Positions 1 through 13,850 of a stretch of 64,000 nt of DNA are shown in pieces. The position numbers were made by a program, and so were the translations under genes. Numbering within the stretch: position 1 is the stretch's first letter; the number at the start of each line of letters is the position of its first letter. This DNA comes from Toxotes chatareus (Eukaryota; Chordata; Actinopteri; Toxotidae). Under the pieces are notes generated by a model. That model was not told the origin of the DNA and searched no databases. It was given only the letters and a program-made list of their open reading frames with translations. The DNA is taken from assembly GCA_016801885.1 (NCBI GenBank), contig CM028893.1, positions 12,945,950-13,009,949 on the forward strand, given 5' to 3'.

Positions 1-1866
1 GTGTCCTCTGGTTGGGACACTGAATTTAGATCTGAAATCAACAACTTTTTCCCTTTTTTTTTTGTTTACTGTTGCAAGAAGATGCTAAACTCAACAGTTT
101 TACAGTAAACCGTCTCCTCCTGCGTCTGTAATGGCTCAGAAAATGCTTCTGGTGGTAAAAAGTGAAGAGGAAGTTGTGAATGAGCTGCTCTGCACCAGAC
201 TGAAAACAGCATGCAATACAATACACAAGTCTGTATTTACGAGATGCTACATTGATTGGACAGATTTTCTCTGCTCTGCTGTCTCCCACCTCCTCACCCC
301 GTCACTTTCTGTCTTCCTCTGATGAGAAGAAAACAAATGGCCTCCCTCTCCTCCCATCTCTGTCTTCATCTCCTTGTTGTTCCTCTCCTCTGGTCACATC
401 TGCACCAAACGTATATACAGAAGCTGCTATAATGGCCGGTTAACTTCTCTCCCCCTCCCTCTCTTCCCTCCTGTCCACCCCCTTCCCCTTCTAACGCTCA
501 TCTGTTTCAACTTAAACATGTCAGATCTCATTTTCTGCAGACTCTTGTGTCTTGAGGAGAAAGGGAGGGCAGGGTTTGTTTTTGTCACACCGAGAGGAGT
601 CACTGAAGGGATGGACGGCGGCAGCTGCGGCTGCATCACATCACCGGATATAAAATCACTGGTTTTTCATGATTGTGAAGATGAAAAATTGCAAGAGAGT
701 CTCCCATTGCTCGCAATCTCTCACGCTCCGCGTCTCAGTGATCTTTCTTTAATCAGCCTTCTCCATCTCATTTACATCTTCCCATGTTACTTTTTTTTTT
801 GTTTTTTGCAAAGCAGTGCCACTGCTGTGTGGACGATAACAGGAATCACGAGATGTGTTTGCCTTATGTAAAGCAGCAGCGTCTCTGTTCTCAGCGACCG
901 CAGCTCCACTAACTCTGCAAATTTGGAGTTAGGGGAGGATTTCAGAGCGAGGGACTTATTTATTGCCAAGAGTCTCTTCCTCCTCTTTTTTCTCCTCTTG
1001 TTCTCCACCCCCTCCCTCCCTCCCTCACCTCCAACCTCCTTAATCCGCTCACAATATTGTCCAGAAAATGGCTCCTGCGACAGGAGCTCTGAGAACGACA
1101 GAGAGAGCCAGTATATTTGTCTTTTAAGGACATCTTATTAAACCAGGTGGGGTATTATTTGACCCTGTTTGGAGACTGTGAGAACTCGCCAGCACAGCAA
1201 AGGAGACAGAAATACCCAGAGGACAGAGACGGAAGGACTGAGAGGAAATTAGAAAGAAAAAAGTAAAGAAATTGAAAAAAAAAGAAGTGCTTATTTGGCA
1301 GTAAACTTTCACATATTTCAAGGGTAAAATGGAAGAAATCACATGGAGGGGGGGGGGGGATCATTATTCTCAGCAGAAAGGCCCACTCTTTGTGGCTGTG
1401 CAGTGTGTAATTCTGGTTTATGACAACTTGGGTCTAATTTTTGTACTTTTGGCTTTTGTTTCAGTTTGTTAGAACATTGTACTTAGGTGGGTCGAGAGTC
1501 GATGTTCCTGCTGAGCCAATGGTGGAAAAGTTACACATTCTCTGAGATGAAAGACAGTTTCAGACAGTGTTGCCCAGTGTTGGCTTAACTGTGCAATAGT
1601 ATCATAAACAATAGAAACGATGACCAGACCTAAAAAAATGATAAACTGCATCTTATACTTATCCTCAAAGAAAAAAGTGTCATGACATGTTTTTCTTAAA
1701 TTAGATAGAAAAGTTAACAGTTCAAATGCAGATAAGAATCCAGAAGTGTGTGATGGAGTAATGTGCTCAGTACTGCTCTGGATATCTTTGGCTTCTTTGC
1801 TGTCATGCCGGTGAAACGCTATGTGATTTGTTTTGATTTGAGGAAGAGAAATCGAGCTCTGAAAGA

Positions 1867-1868
<2 letters not shown>

Positions 1869-1907
<39 letters not shown>
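1869..1907. repeat. (AG)n microsatellite
   Basis: 39 bp of uninterrupted AG. Confidence 0.95.
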
Positions 1908-1914
<7 letters not shown>

Positions 1915-2691
1915 ATTGAGACAGATGAAGAAAGATGGAAGAGATGAAATGACGGAAGCTGTTATTTAATAATGTCAGAGAGGGGTGATGTGAGGATAAG
2001 CAGAGAGAGTGGGAGAGCTCGTAGGGAGTAACGTCAGGACATGGTGACGGGGGTGGGGGGGCGAAGTGATGATAGAGCGACATAGGAGTAAAATGAGGAC
2101 AGTGAAAGAGAGAGAGAGAGAGGGAGAGGGAGAGAGAGGGTGCAGTTGTCCTCCTCCTCCTCCTTCAGACCCCTCATCCCCCCGGGGAGCAGAAAAAGTC
2201 TGGCTTGAGTTAGCCATGCAGAAGAAGAGGGACACACACACACACAGAGTCAATCCATCACTCCCCTCCCACCCTAACACTCGTCCTCCTCTCCTCCCTT
2301 TTCCCTCCATTTGCTATCTGAAGGGTAAGACGGTGCATTTACTGTCCCTTTCTGTTTTATCAGTGCTTTTGTTTTGTTTGTTTGTATTTGTCTGCAGGAC
2401 GGTCGAGTTGAACTGCACTCAGGTATGTGGGAGGGTAAAGAGGGTGAGGGAGGGATGTGGGGGAGGTGTGCTTTAGCATTACAGTCCTCTCTCTTGCTGT
2501 TCACCTACCTACCTGTCTGTCTCTGTTAAGCCACTAACATGAATCTCTTCATTTTTAATTTTGTTCTTTGACTCTGAAACTTCTTGGATAAGTTTGGAGA
2601 AAGATCACAGTCGTGGTTAAAAGATGTTGGGTTGCTCTGTGTTTGTTGACCAAACCAGCCACCTGAGTGGAATAACCACATCAGACTCTGT

Positions 2692-2940
2692 TTGGGAAGT
2701 TTTTTGCATTTTGAGGACTTGGACTATGGTTTGGGTCAGACTCTGGTCAGGCTAGGAAATGGGTTTGGGTCAGGCTTGTGTCCAGTTAGGAGTCTGGGGT
2801 TTGGCATGGGTCAGGCTAAGATCGTGCAGGGATTGGTATCAGGTAGATTTCAGGCTTGGGTTGAGTTTGGGTCTGGACAGACATTGGTTTTAGCTCGGGC
2901 TAGTTTGGACTGTGTCAGGTTCAGGCCAAGTAAAATGTAT
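2692..2940 (+). repeat. G/T-rich degenerate minisatellite
   Basis: Imperfect repeats of GGTTTGGGTCAGGCT-type units. The 84-codon open frame across it is low complexity and not judged to be a gene. Confidence 0.55.
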
Positions 2941-4399
2941 TGTTAATGTCAACCCTGGTCTGAGCCTGAGAATAGAAACACTGTTTATGTCTCCTCTATC
3001 AGCAACGGAGAAACAGTGTGTGTGAGAAAGAAAAACACAAACAGAGAAAGAAGAGCATGTAAACAAATGTAGGAATATAACCCTGGGAGATATTCTGAGC
3101 TGATGCATGCGTATGTTTAACATCAGCTCTTTTTTACTTCTGTCAGGCTGTGTTGTTGTGTAACAGTGGAGACTGTTGACTTGTAGTCATGCTCACAGTG
3201 GTGCACACACACCTTGTATGTTCACTCCACCCATCAAACACACAGACACTGCTACAAAATTTGCTTCTTATCATCGGCCGCGTTTGCACGGTTGTACAAC
3301 ACTGCCTACGTGTAGAACTCAGTGTGTGTGTGTGTCTGTGTGAGTGTGTGTATTCCACAATGTACGTACGTGAAAAGGCTGCTGTTTGGAGCTAAACCAG
3401 GAATCCCAGCGGAGAACGGCGTCAGATCTCTCTGTCTCTGTAAGTTGCTTCAGAGTTCAGGAAACCGTTTGGTCTCTGGTTTCCCTGACAAAATCGAAAA
3501 TCCTTCTGCTGCAGGAAAAACCACCTGATCAGAGTCACTTTATTCACTGAGAAGAATAAGTTCAGAGCTGCAGCGACATATCAACAAGTAACACGCACTG
3601 ATACATGCTGATTCACACACAGCAAGACCTCACATGTAGTTCACATGTCCTCACACAGAAAGACAAAATACATTACATTACTTTGATTTGGACATTTGAG
3701 CAAATTACAATAACCTGACACAAACTAAATGTCATCATAAATTCATCAGTGGCTCCCTAACAAACAGCTAAGGTCATGTTCATGTACTCCAGAAGCAGTG
3801 ACAGCAAAGGTTTAAATTTGTATGTGAAGTTAGAGAGTTTGCTCCACACTGTGCTGAGAGCTGCTCTGAATTCTGTGGCCATTTACATGTGGCTGCTTTA
3901 TTGGGTTTTATGAGCCAACACATCTGCAAAACAGGAAAAACGCATTTTTGCACACACGTCACTTGACATTCGATACACAATGACTACACAGCGCTTGAAT
4001 AGTCCTTTGGTATTAATGACACAGGGGTAAGTTGTGAGTTTTTCCTCCTTGTGTAATTCCTCAGGCACTCTGGTCTTTGCCATTAACTTGTGATAACAGT
4101 CACATGTTGAGCTTGTAATTATCATGCCATTTGTACATACCAAGCGATTTAACCTGCTGGTTCTCTAGCATGCCCCATTTTTTTTTTTTTTCCAGTTCTT
4201 GAAGGTATTTTGTTATTTAAGTGTAGATTTGTGTCCCATCAGTGTGTCTCAGTACCTCCCGGAGAGATTAGGGGCCAATTTCACAGCCAGGGATTAAGCT
4301 TCATCCCTGACTAAACTCATTTTTTCCCCCATTGGAAACCTCCATTGAGAGAGAAAATTACTCTCAGACTTGTAGCAGCATTTATGTCTGTGACAACAA

Positions 4400-4429
4400 C
4401 CCCCCCCCCCCCCACACACACACACACAC
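4400..4429. repeat. Poly-C followed by (CA)n
   Basis: 14 C bases (4400-4413) run into (CA)8. It may be hard to sequence accurately. Confidence 0.95.
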
Positions 4430-7400
4430 TCCTTCATAAGTTTGACAATCACTAATTATCCTACAGCTTTTCCTTGTAGCAATTTCATTATTTACTTAGA
4501 AAGTTTCAGAAGTGTTCATGACCCCTGAAGTACTTATGTACAAAATGAGACTACTTCCACTATGTGGAGAAAATGGTCTCAGAGAACTTTTTAAATACAT
4601 TTGAAATAACATTAAAAAAAAGTGAAGTGTTGGTGAAATTGTAAAGTGAGTAGAGGCTGCATGGTGTCACTGTTTTCTACAGTGAATATGCAGTGTTTTG
4701 GAAGTCTTCATCTCCTTTAGTTCTGGAGTTCAGTGGAGAACTTCTTGTCCCTGGTGTCTGACCGCAGCGTGTCCAGCAGTATTAGGTTATCTGCTCTCTA
4801 GGGATTAACCGATTTTCTCTGGTCTGGAGGAATGTGTGAGAGCCGAACAGCTCTGGCACCGCGGACGGCAGATCAGAGTACGCTCACCCTGCCCGACGGA
4901 GCCACGGCCCGGGACTTAAGAGTGAGAGTGTTTACATTTACGCACATTAATATTCAGAATATCAGCCACAGCCTTCTGACGGGTTTGAAGTCAGAGAAAG
5001 GTAATGTCAGAAGTGCTGTCCACCAAAATGGATTTAGCAATATTTGAATCGGATCTGATGAAATCTGTGGAGTTGTTACCAGGCTGCTGTCAGTCCAGAA
5101 AACAGACAACCTGTTACTTTATTTTACCGCCTGATATTTCGTTTTCAAGCCAAACTCTTAAAGTGAACATTACACAACAGACCCGATCTTTTTTTCTTCA
5201 GGCTTGGATACAGATTTGGCCTCAGTCTCCGCAGACAGCCTGGTCAGATTACACATCACAGCAGAATGCTTTTAACAAATTACGCCAAGTGTGATGTTGT
5301 TTCCCACGCTTCTCCTCTGCGCCTGTGGGGATGACATCAACCAGCAGCAGAAGAGCGTCTCACAGTGATGATATCATGTGTTATTGTTGTCGCTGGGCTG
5401 ATCACAGTGAACTTTAAGGAGTGTATTTTAGAGGCTTGACATGATGTGACATACTGTAGTGAAAGCCCAAGTTCGGTTTTGGTGACTTTCTCGTAGCGGA
5501 AGGATTAAGTTTTCCGAGGTAATGTTCGGATTAGTTTGAAAGTTTTTATCCAACAGAAACAGAAATATTCATCTGATTCCCAAACATCATCAAAGTTGTG
5601 CCCTGATGATCCAGAACAGCAACTTAAATTGTGCTCATGCTCCTCTGTTGCAGGCAGTAGGTTTGGGAGTCAAACGTTGTTCACATCTAGAAAATGACTC
5701 TTTTTTTAAACCAAGTTTATGACTTTAAAATAAATTCTTGACAAGAAAAACCTTTTTGTAATTTGTGCATTCCAGTTTTTACCAGCAACTGCAGTAAAGG
5801 GCTTGAGGTTTCCTTGCAGAATGAGCTTCAGATCCTTTGTGAAATGTTTGTTATTCCAACATCTCAAATGGTTTTAACCCTAAAATTATCTGTTCATACC
5901 GTGACTTAAAGAAACTATGAGAAAGATTCGGTTCCAATCCTGCGTTGATTTTTGGGCAGTTCAAAATAACCCCCTGAACTTCGTCTCTCAGCATCTCGAG
6001 TTTTCATTTCTGTAGCATTTGGTACAAATTGCTGTACAATTTTTTACAAATGCTGCACATCTCATTTTGTAACAAAATCCCTGAAATAAACAAAAGTGAC
6101 CTGGTACAGACGCCACCGCAGACTTGGCCTCATCGCATCTTGGAACACATTTCGCTGCTTTCTCCGTGTATTTGTATTGTTCTTTGGCTTTGAGGGGAGC
6201 TAAATGTTTAACCACCAACCAACAACACTGATTATTATTTGATTACGGGACTACGGGGTAAGACTGCAGGAGGCAAATGAAATTAAAGAGCATAATAGAG
6301 CAGAACTAAATACCAAAACACTGGGTAGGCCTAATCCTCCCTTAGCACAACAATGTGGAGCGGGAGGAGGAGGAAAGTGGAGTGTTTGTTTGCCTGTGTG
6401 CGTATGTATGGATCTGTAGTATTTATGTGTGTGTTGTTGTATTTGTGTACATATGAGGATGAAATTACTGCCCAGGAAAAGATAATGAAAAGCCTCTGAA
6501 GTGGGAATGTTTTTGCCCTCGTTCGTGTTATTAAAACTCTGACTTTAGATTAAGAACCAGGTTTAGGAATGGAATTAAGCTTTGGGTCTTCCACTGGTGG
6601 GACAGTTGTTCTGTGGGTTGGCTTTTAAATATTTTAAAACCTGCATTGTTTACATGCACGCCAACAAGAGACTGTTTTCCCATGAAAAACAACAACATCG
6701 GATGTTCATTCAAATACCTCCAAACACATTTTCTCCTGCTGAACTAACAGGGCCCTGTGGTGGCATGTTTTGCTGGGCTTGGATTTTGGAGGACTGGCTG
6801 ACAGTTGTCGTTAATTTTCATTTTATTTCACTGCTTTCAGTTTAGTGTCTGAGAAACGCAGGTCGGTATTCACTAACACCCAACTGTTTTTAACAGTATA
6901 TTGCTTTTTCTTGCTCGCTGCACATTGTGCTTGGCCTGCTGTGAGCTCATGTTCTTGTTTTATGCTGTTAACAGAGGAATGAACATGCTCTGCAGCCGGT
7001 TAATTTAACCCAAGGAACCCTCTGCCGTTTATTAGAAGACATGAGCTGATATCAGCCAAATAAAACATGTCGGAGATCTGATACTACCAGCTGAAGGCAG
7101 CATTGTTTTTATAAATGCAGATTGAAATCCTGAGTGAAGCGTCTGGCTCACAGTCTTAGAGCATATTGGTAACAATCTGGACAGTGTCGCTTTTTTTTTT
7201 TCAGAACAGGATGACAGTTGTACCAAACAGGGATCTCCTGTTGCGTAACAGTCTGCATTAGAGATTGAAAAAATAATAATAGAATTTGTCTATTGGCTCC
7301 AACTGACCTCAGTCTCCAGGGGAAACAAATGTGCTGCTGGACCGTGCTGCAGATTTAAACTACACGCATCAGCAACGCAAGGGAGCATCCACAACGTTAA

Positions 7401-10400
7401 ATGCCCAGGTGTTTGTAGGAGAAACTACTGTGCTCAACTCTGCTGCTCAGATAGCACAGTTTATTTTCACTTACGCCCCGTGGGGAACACAAACACGCGA
7501 GTGTTACCCATAATAGAGCAAATCAAATGTCCTTAAAGGATCATACTGTTGTTGTTGCATGTTTTCGCACGTTAACCACACACAACCAAAGATTTTCCAA
7601 AGCATACCTTACATTTTGAACTGATTCTTACCTTCTTCATAGCCAATAATGTGCAGAAATGTGGAGTGGGTGTTTGTTAAAACATAATCACTTTATGATT
7701 ATGATGCAGTTGCAAACAGACACTTGTCCCAGAGTTGCTCCTCGAAATGGCAGCGTTTAAAAGAGTGCCGTCGTCATTTGAGTAGAGGTGTCTTTTAGAG
7801 GCAGTGTCAGCTAATGAACAACAACATTTGAGTCCAAGTAAAAGTGCATTGCAGGGACATGCCACGCAAGCAGTTGTATAATGTCTTCTGTGTCTCTGGA
7901 TGTCATTAGGGTCATTGCTTGATCTTTGAGAGAGCTAATTTTTAACAGAAGGCCTGGAGTGCAAACTGGGGGTGTGGAGTTTGAAAGACGCTATCGAGTG
8001 TGACTGTGGGAAGAGACAAGAGCTTTTGGAGCTTGAGTCATATAAGGGACTAAAAGTCAGGACATCTTGACCATTAATTTATCATTCTGTCTCAGCTATA
8101 CGGGAGCAGAGTACTAGTTCAGTGATGGTGGCTGGATCTCAGGGAATGACAGCAAGAAAAGTATAAGAAACTGAATAAAGACCTTGAAGGATGAGTGAAG
8201 GGGTGGATGAGGAAAGAAGGACGAGATGCCATGGGAGAAATGGAGGAAGGAAAGAGGGGAGAGAAAGAAATGGAAAAAGATGGAGAGATATGGAGTGACA
8301 TCCAAAATTTGCCCCATTTGGTCCTCCTCACCCCGCTGAAATCATTCCCCCATGGTCCCCCCTCCACACACACACACACACACACCACCATCATCACCAC
8401 CACCACCACATTATCTGTCCCAAACCAGAGTTATATAACTAGATTGGGGTTCTGAGTCAGAAATTTCCTTATGTAACCCCACTCTCTCAGACCACATTCT
8501 GACAACAGCTGATGTTTTTTTAACTTCTGGTAATAATTGAAGGGTTTGATTCCATTTTGAAATTCCAAACAGTTTTTTTTATTTACCTATGTCTTTTATT
8601 TTTTTTTTTAGAAATGAAGAATTTTTTCACTGGTAACAACTGTTGGGTTAAAGCTGAAGCTAAAGCTGAACAGTGACAACTTTGCTCACTAGCAGCACCA
8701 CATGGTAAAAAGAGGGAGTTAATTGAATTCTGAGGACTTAATCATCCAGAGTTCTGACAGCGGGATGTCAGTACTACCGCATCTGCTGTATTTATGTTTG
8801 TCATCTTTTCACTGGGCTTTGATGAGGTTCTGTGAAAGGTTCTAAGGTTCTCTGGCTATTGTCATGGATTAGAGATTTAAAACTTTCAGTTCAAACCGAA
8901 GCTTTTAAATCCTGGCACTTTAAAGTTAAAAGCTTTTCACTAAGCTACTATAACGCATGAATCACATTAGATCATATCGTGTCATTTTATGTAACATAAT
9001 CCATCAGTGAAAAGCTGTGTTGTCTCGCGCGATAAAGGATTTGTCTGGTTCAGACTGTGGTGAGCAGAGGAACACTAATATATTTTTAATGCCGCCCACG
9101 TTTTCTTATCAAACTTCTAACAGTAATCTGGCTCTGTGGGGGGGTGGATTAGCAGATTAAATGCCCCCTACAGCGCACATAAACACACACGCACGTGTAT
9201 TAATGCAAACTTGCTTACATGGAGGGATTAATAGGAGCTTTAAACTGCAGGTGACAGTGGTTGACTCACATCTCCCTGTCAGAATAAGCCGATAAAGAGA
9301 AAGATGTTGGGACAATATGTTGTACTTGGACTGTTAAGTGATGACTGACCACAGGAGGTAGGGCTGAGGATGCCTCTACGGCCAAGAGAAGATGATTGAC
9401 TTTAAAACTGCAATAGGAGAGTCACTGAAAACCGAGTTCCCTCATAAGGTGGGAAAATAGAACGTTACACACAATGAGGACAATAGAAGACACAGTGTAT
9501 ACACTAAAAATTCAAAGGGTTAAAAACCAACAAAGTTTTCTGACTGAAATGAGCATTACAGCTTCAGTATATCCCATTCTTCTCTTATTTTTCAAGTTTA
9601 TCCAAAATAAAATACAGTTCTGACTCATTATTCCAGCATCACTCTTGTAAATCGTAGATCAAGTGTGTCTGTCTCATACAGTATTCTGTCCCTTTGTCAC
9701 ACTTTGCCAGCCTTTTCCTCTCGATAGCTGTTTCTCTGTCTCTTGAGCACAGTACGAGCAGGACTGAGATCACCAGGGGACGTCACATATCTTGTTCTAC
9801 TTCAGGGAATTGTTGATGATTTCAGCAGCTTGGTTCTGTCATGCCTTCAGTTTCTAAAAATTGGTGAAGACAGAGCTCCCATGAGGATACAGCTCCGGAG
9901 AGAATTGAAGTCTCTGCCATTTCTTCAGCTTGGTGATAGTTTTTCTGCTTCTCCCAGCTGTGGCATTTATCTTTTCTTCCAATCATTAAAAATGTGTCTT
10001 TCATAGAAAACGTGATGTAAAATACACTTTTTGGTTTTAAAATTAAAATTTAAGCGTTTCTTTGTTAAAAGATGGTGGATTTAGAAAAAAAACGTTTCTG
10101 TTTTTAGGTGGACACTATTTCTGTGACAGGGATTTTAATGGAGACTTATTAAAGTTTTAATCACCACTATGGTGCTGATTTGAACTCATCCAGTCTAATG
10201 GGATGGCTTCAATTAATTTAAAATGTGCTTATTCCTTTTTATAGCAGCTGTCCTGTGACGCATTTGCGGGTTAGGGGATTCCATGTGGGGTCCTGACCAC
10301 CCTTAACTATTCAGTGATCCCTTATACTCTTTATGGAGGCACACACACACACACACTGCAGACGTCCCTCAGGTGTGTCCTCTCTCCCTCAGTCAATCCC

Positions 10401-10807
10401 TCTATCATAACCTCAGTCCTTGTTGTTGTTGACAGTGTTCGGGGTCGATACAATCTGTAGTGGCCTTGGGTCACTGGACAAATGGACAAGCCCGGGAATC
10501 CTGTGGATTAAGTTGTTCACACGCATACAAACTTGCACACACACACACAGACACACAGCTGCCACCCGAATGCGCACAGCTGTTCATTGCTCACATGACG
10601 AGTCTGACTGGGTTCATTTAAAAAATAAAGTAAAACATTTGCATACAACTAATACACAGAAAGAAGATTCATACCTGAAGGATAAAAGTCACACACACAC
10701 ACACACACACTCACACAAAGGCAGGATTAAAGTCTAAGGATGAGTTTAAAGTGTGGTGCTTGGCGAATGAATCTCTGTAGACCTTTATGTTAGTCTGACT
10801 GAGAGTG

Positions 10808-10811
<4 letters not shown>

Positions 10812-10848
<37 letters not shown>
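10812..10848. repeat. (GT)n microsatellite
   Basis: 37 bp of uninterrupted TG/GT. Confidence 0.95.
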
Positions 10849-10850
<2 letters not shown>

Positions 10851-13639
10851 AGGGCAGTCCCCGTGGTGGATCACAGTGTAATCTCAGTTATTCCCCTGGT
10901 TTGCTCTCTAAGGGCATGAACACACATTCACATAGATACAAAAACACACACACACATTTTTGTGTATCAGAGTGTAATCTGTGTTCGTCCTGTCAGAGTC
11001 CTCGCTCAGCGGGAATCATTAAAGAGCAGTTAATTACCCATAATCCACTCTGGGCCAGATGTCTGCTCTGCTGGAGTGGTCAGAATTTGTGTGTGTGTGC
11101 GCGCACGTTTGTTTGCCAAATATTTGCTATTTGTGGAAATCTCCTCGTCCTTTTCCTCATATTTTCACCCTCATGCTGACTTTCTCATATTTTTCCTCTC
11201 CTTCTCTCCTCTTTCTCCTCCTCCTCATCCTCCTTTCTTTCATCCGTTGCAGAGGGTTTGTAGACTTGACTTATATTCTTATTCTCCAGTGTTGCTCCAC
11301 CTCCCCCGTTTTTTTTTTTTGTCCTTGCCTCTTTCTCTGTTTGTTTCTCTGCCCACAAATCCGTCCATCCCTCCCCCTCTGTCTCTCTCCACCCCTCCCT
11401 CCCTCCTTCCCTCTCATTTTGATTGTACTCTCTTGGACCCAGAGGGACTCAGAGTTCACTTGTTGCAGTCATCACAAAACAAGCTTCAGTCCAGACCTGC
11501 TGCCTAATCTGTTGTAAGGTACTGTACCCGTCCATGTCCATGTGTCTGTGAGTGTTTGAATGTTCTTAGATGCAGCGAGTTTTATTGTGACTCTTGTTTG
11601 TAGTTTTAAAAATGCCTGATGCCGTTGCAGACTTTGTGCTGTGATAATTGGCCGGTTGGTGATAATGGAGGGTTTATGGCTTCGTGGGCATTTTACAGTT
11701 TTACGTGTTAACTTCTTTATCTTGTTTATAAGTGTTTACTCTATGAGTTTCCTTTTGAACTGGGTCAACTGATCTCCAATTCACTTGTTTACTGAGAAAA
11801 ATGTCAGTTACCTGAATCACAGAAGAGATTTTAAAGTGATGAACAACTGTTGCTGGTGTTTAGACTTTGTAGCCTGACATCCAACCAAAAATGGTAAATG
11901 AGGAGAGATGATAGCTCATTACCTTCGTTGTATCGTCCACTAGCTTGGTTTCCAGCAGAGGACCCTCGCTGTGACACTTTCTGGTGTGACCTGGATTTAA
12001 ATCTCAAACCAGGCTGGAATGAGTAATTTTCTCATCCTCCTTATTTGACATACTGAAGATTCGTTGAAAATTAAGGGCAAAACCCAAATCCAAATCTGAA
12101 CTTTGGCTGAACCACATCTGTGTCCTCACAGCCACTAAGAGGAAATGTGGTTCCTGATGGTCTTGTTGGATGGTTTCTGGGAGGATGAAGTTATCGGAGT
12201 TCACTTACCTCTTTCTGTCAACACGTGATGTTTCCTTGTGCATCTTTTAATCGTCAGAGGTGTGCCTCATGATAAGAAATTTAAAGATATCTTTCCAGCC
12301 TCAGCATGGGGTCTCCTTTAAAAAAAATTGCCCTTGAATAACCCCAACACCTCAGTGAGGTTTCCAAACCTTGCAGCAGCTGAATCGAGGGCATAAAACA
12401 ATGTTTAATTTACTTGGGGGAATCACGGTGTACTCTAAAACCAGATTTATTTCCAAGCCCCTTTGAAAGATAAGGCCAGCTACACGAGAGTCTACACCTT
12501 GTTACTACGTCTGTGCAGCTGAAACACAAAGGGAGCAAAAACATTTCTGCAATGCTTCCCCCTTTCATTTGTTTGAACCGGACAAACAGGTAAATAATTT
12601 CTGGTGTCGTTTTTCTTTCCTAGCAGCAGCTCTTTGAAGGGGAAATACCTTTTGAACAAACCTCGACAAAGGTAAACAAAGCTCGAGTTCTGCTGTTAAA
12701 GAGAAAGAAAAGGAGGGAGACCTTTTTTATGTGATGTTTTGATCCCTCGTTTCTTGCAAATCAGCCACGAGCTTGTTATGAGAACATTTGGCTTGGCATG
12801 CATTGTTAGTGTGTTCGTTCAAGGTCGGGCCATGATTATAAAAAGGAGATAAGAGGACAGTAAATATTATGGCTGCTTGGGTGAGATTTGGACAGCGAAT
12901 GAGAAAGTCGGTTTTCTTGTCATCCTCAGGTGAACTTTTGTGTGAGAGCTGAAGTGATGATGAGGTGGAAAACAGACTCTTCTGGTCATTCTCATGTGAA
13001 TATGGCATAAAAAAAGAAGGTGAGGGACAGAGAAAGAAAGAAAACAAGAATGGGAATGTGAAATTTTCTCACCTTGTTTGGCTTTTCTGGGACAGACAGA
13101 GACAGAGAGAGGGAGATGGAGATAAAAGGAGATTCAAGCGCAGAGCAAGAGGCTGAAATTGTAAAAAGACAACGTGGTACAAAGAAAGCAGACAGAATGT
13201 GATAAAATGAGCTGTCAGCATAAGACAGAATCTAAAACAGGGAGAACGAGAGCAAATGTCCCAGTTATTCACAGTGATAGCTGACAAGATGTAGCCGCTT
13301 GTGTGCAATCGATGTCGTCGACTTAACGAGATGTTCTGAAAAATGGCTGACAAAACGACAAATCAGCAAGAAAGGGAACAGCTTGGTCTCCAACAGCGCT
13401 CTGCTCCCCCTCCGGGCCTCGACACCATTACGTAAGCGCCATGATCGAATATAGGCAAAAGCTAAAAGCGATCTTTGTGGGAGGCTCAGGGATGAACCTG
13501 GATTACTGATGGTTTAAGGATATTTATAATGGGAATCCCAGCAGATTTCACTGTGCAAATATGTTTCTCATATGCCAGAGAACATGAAGCACTGTTCCTC
13601 ATAGCAAAAGAAAAAAGGGAAGATGGTTTCTTCAGACAT

Positions 13640-13850
13640 TAGTGGTTCTGAGTGAGATGTCTCGACAACCCTTGGGGATAAATTAGATTAAAATGAACTT
13701 TGGATGAACTGATGAACCAAAATACTTTTGTTTATGACTAGGACTTAGGACCTTCTCAGTAGCATCATCTAATTAGCCGATGTTAACATGCTAACCAGCC
13801 ATAGTAAGATGGTGAATATAGCAAACTGTACCAAATTGTAAGGGTAAGTC
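13640..13850. repeat. Possible degraded teleost interspersed repeat
   Basis: Holds phrases such as GATGTCTCGACAACCCTTGG and GATGTTAACATGCTAACCAG that resemble common percomorph repeats. The assignment is uncertain. Confidence 0.3.

Noticed and set aside
1469..2310. Long antisense frames rich in Ser/Leu/Pro
   Set aside because: Created by GA/CT repeats on the opposite strand; low complexity only.
4832..5047. 71-codon frame in a CpG-richer patch (MCESRTALAP...)
   Set aside because: No family recognised, no splice donor of the right phase, and a single short CpG-rich stretch is not enough.
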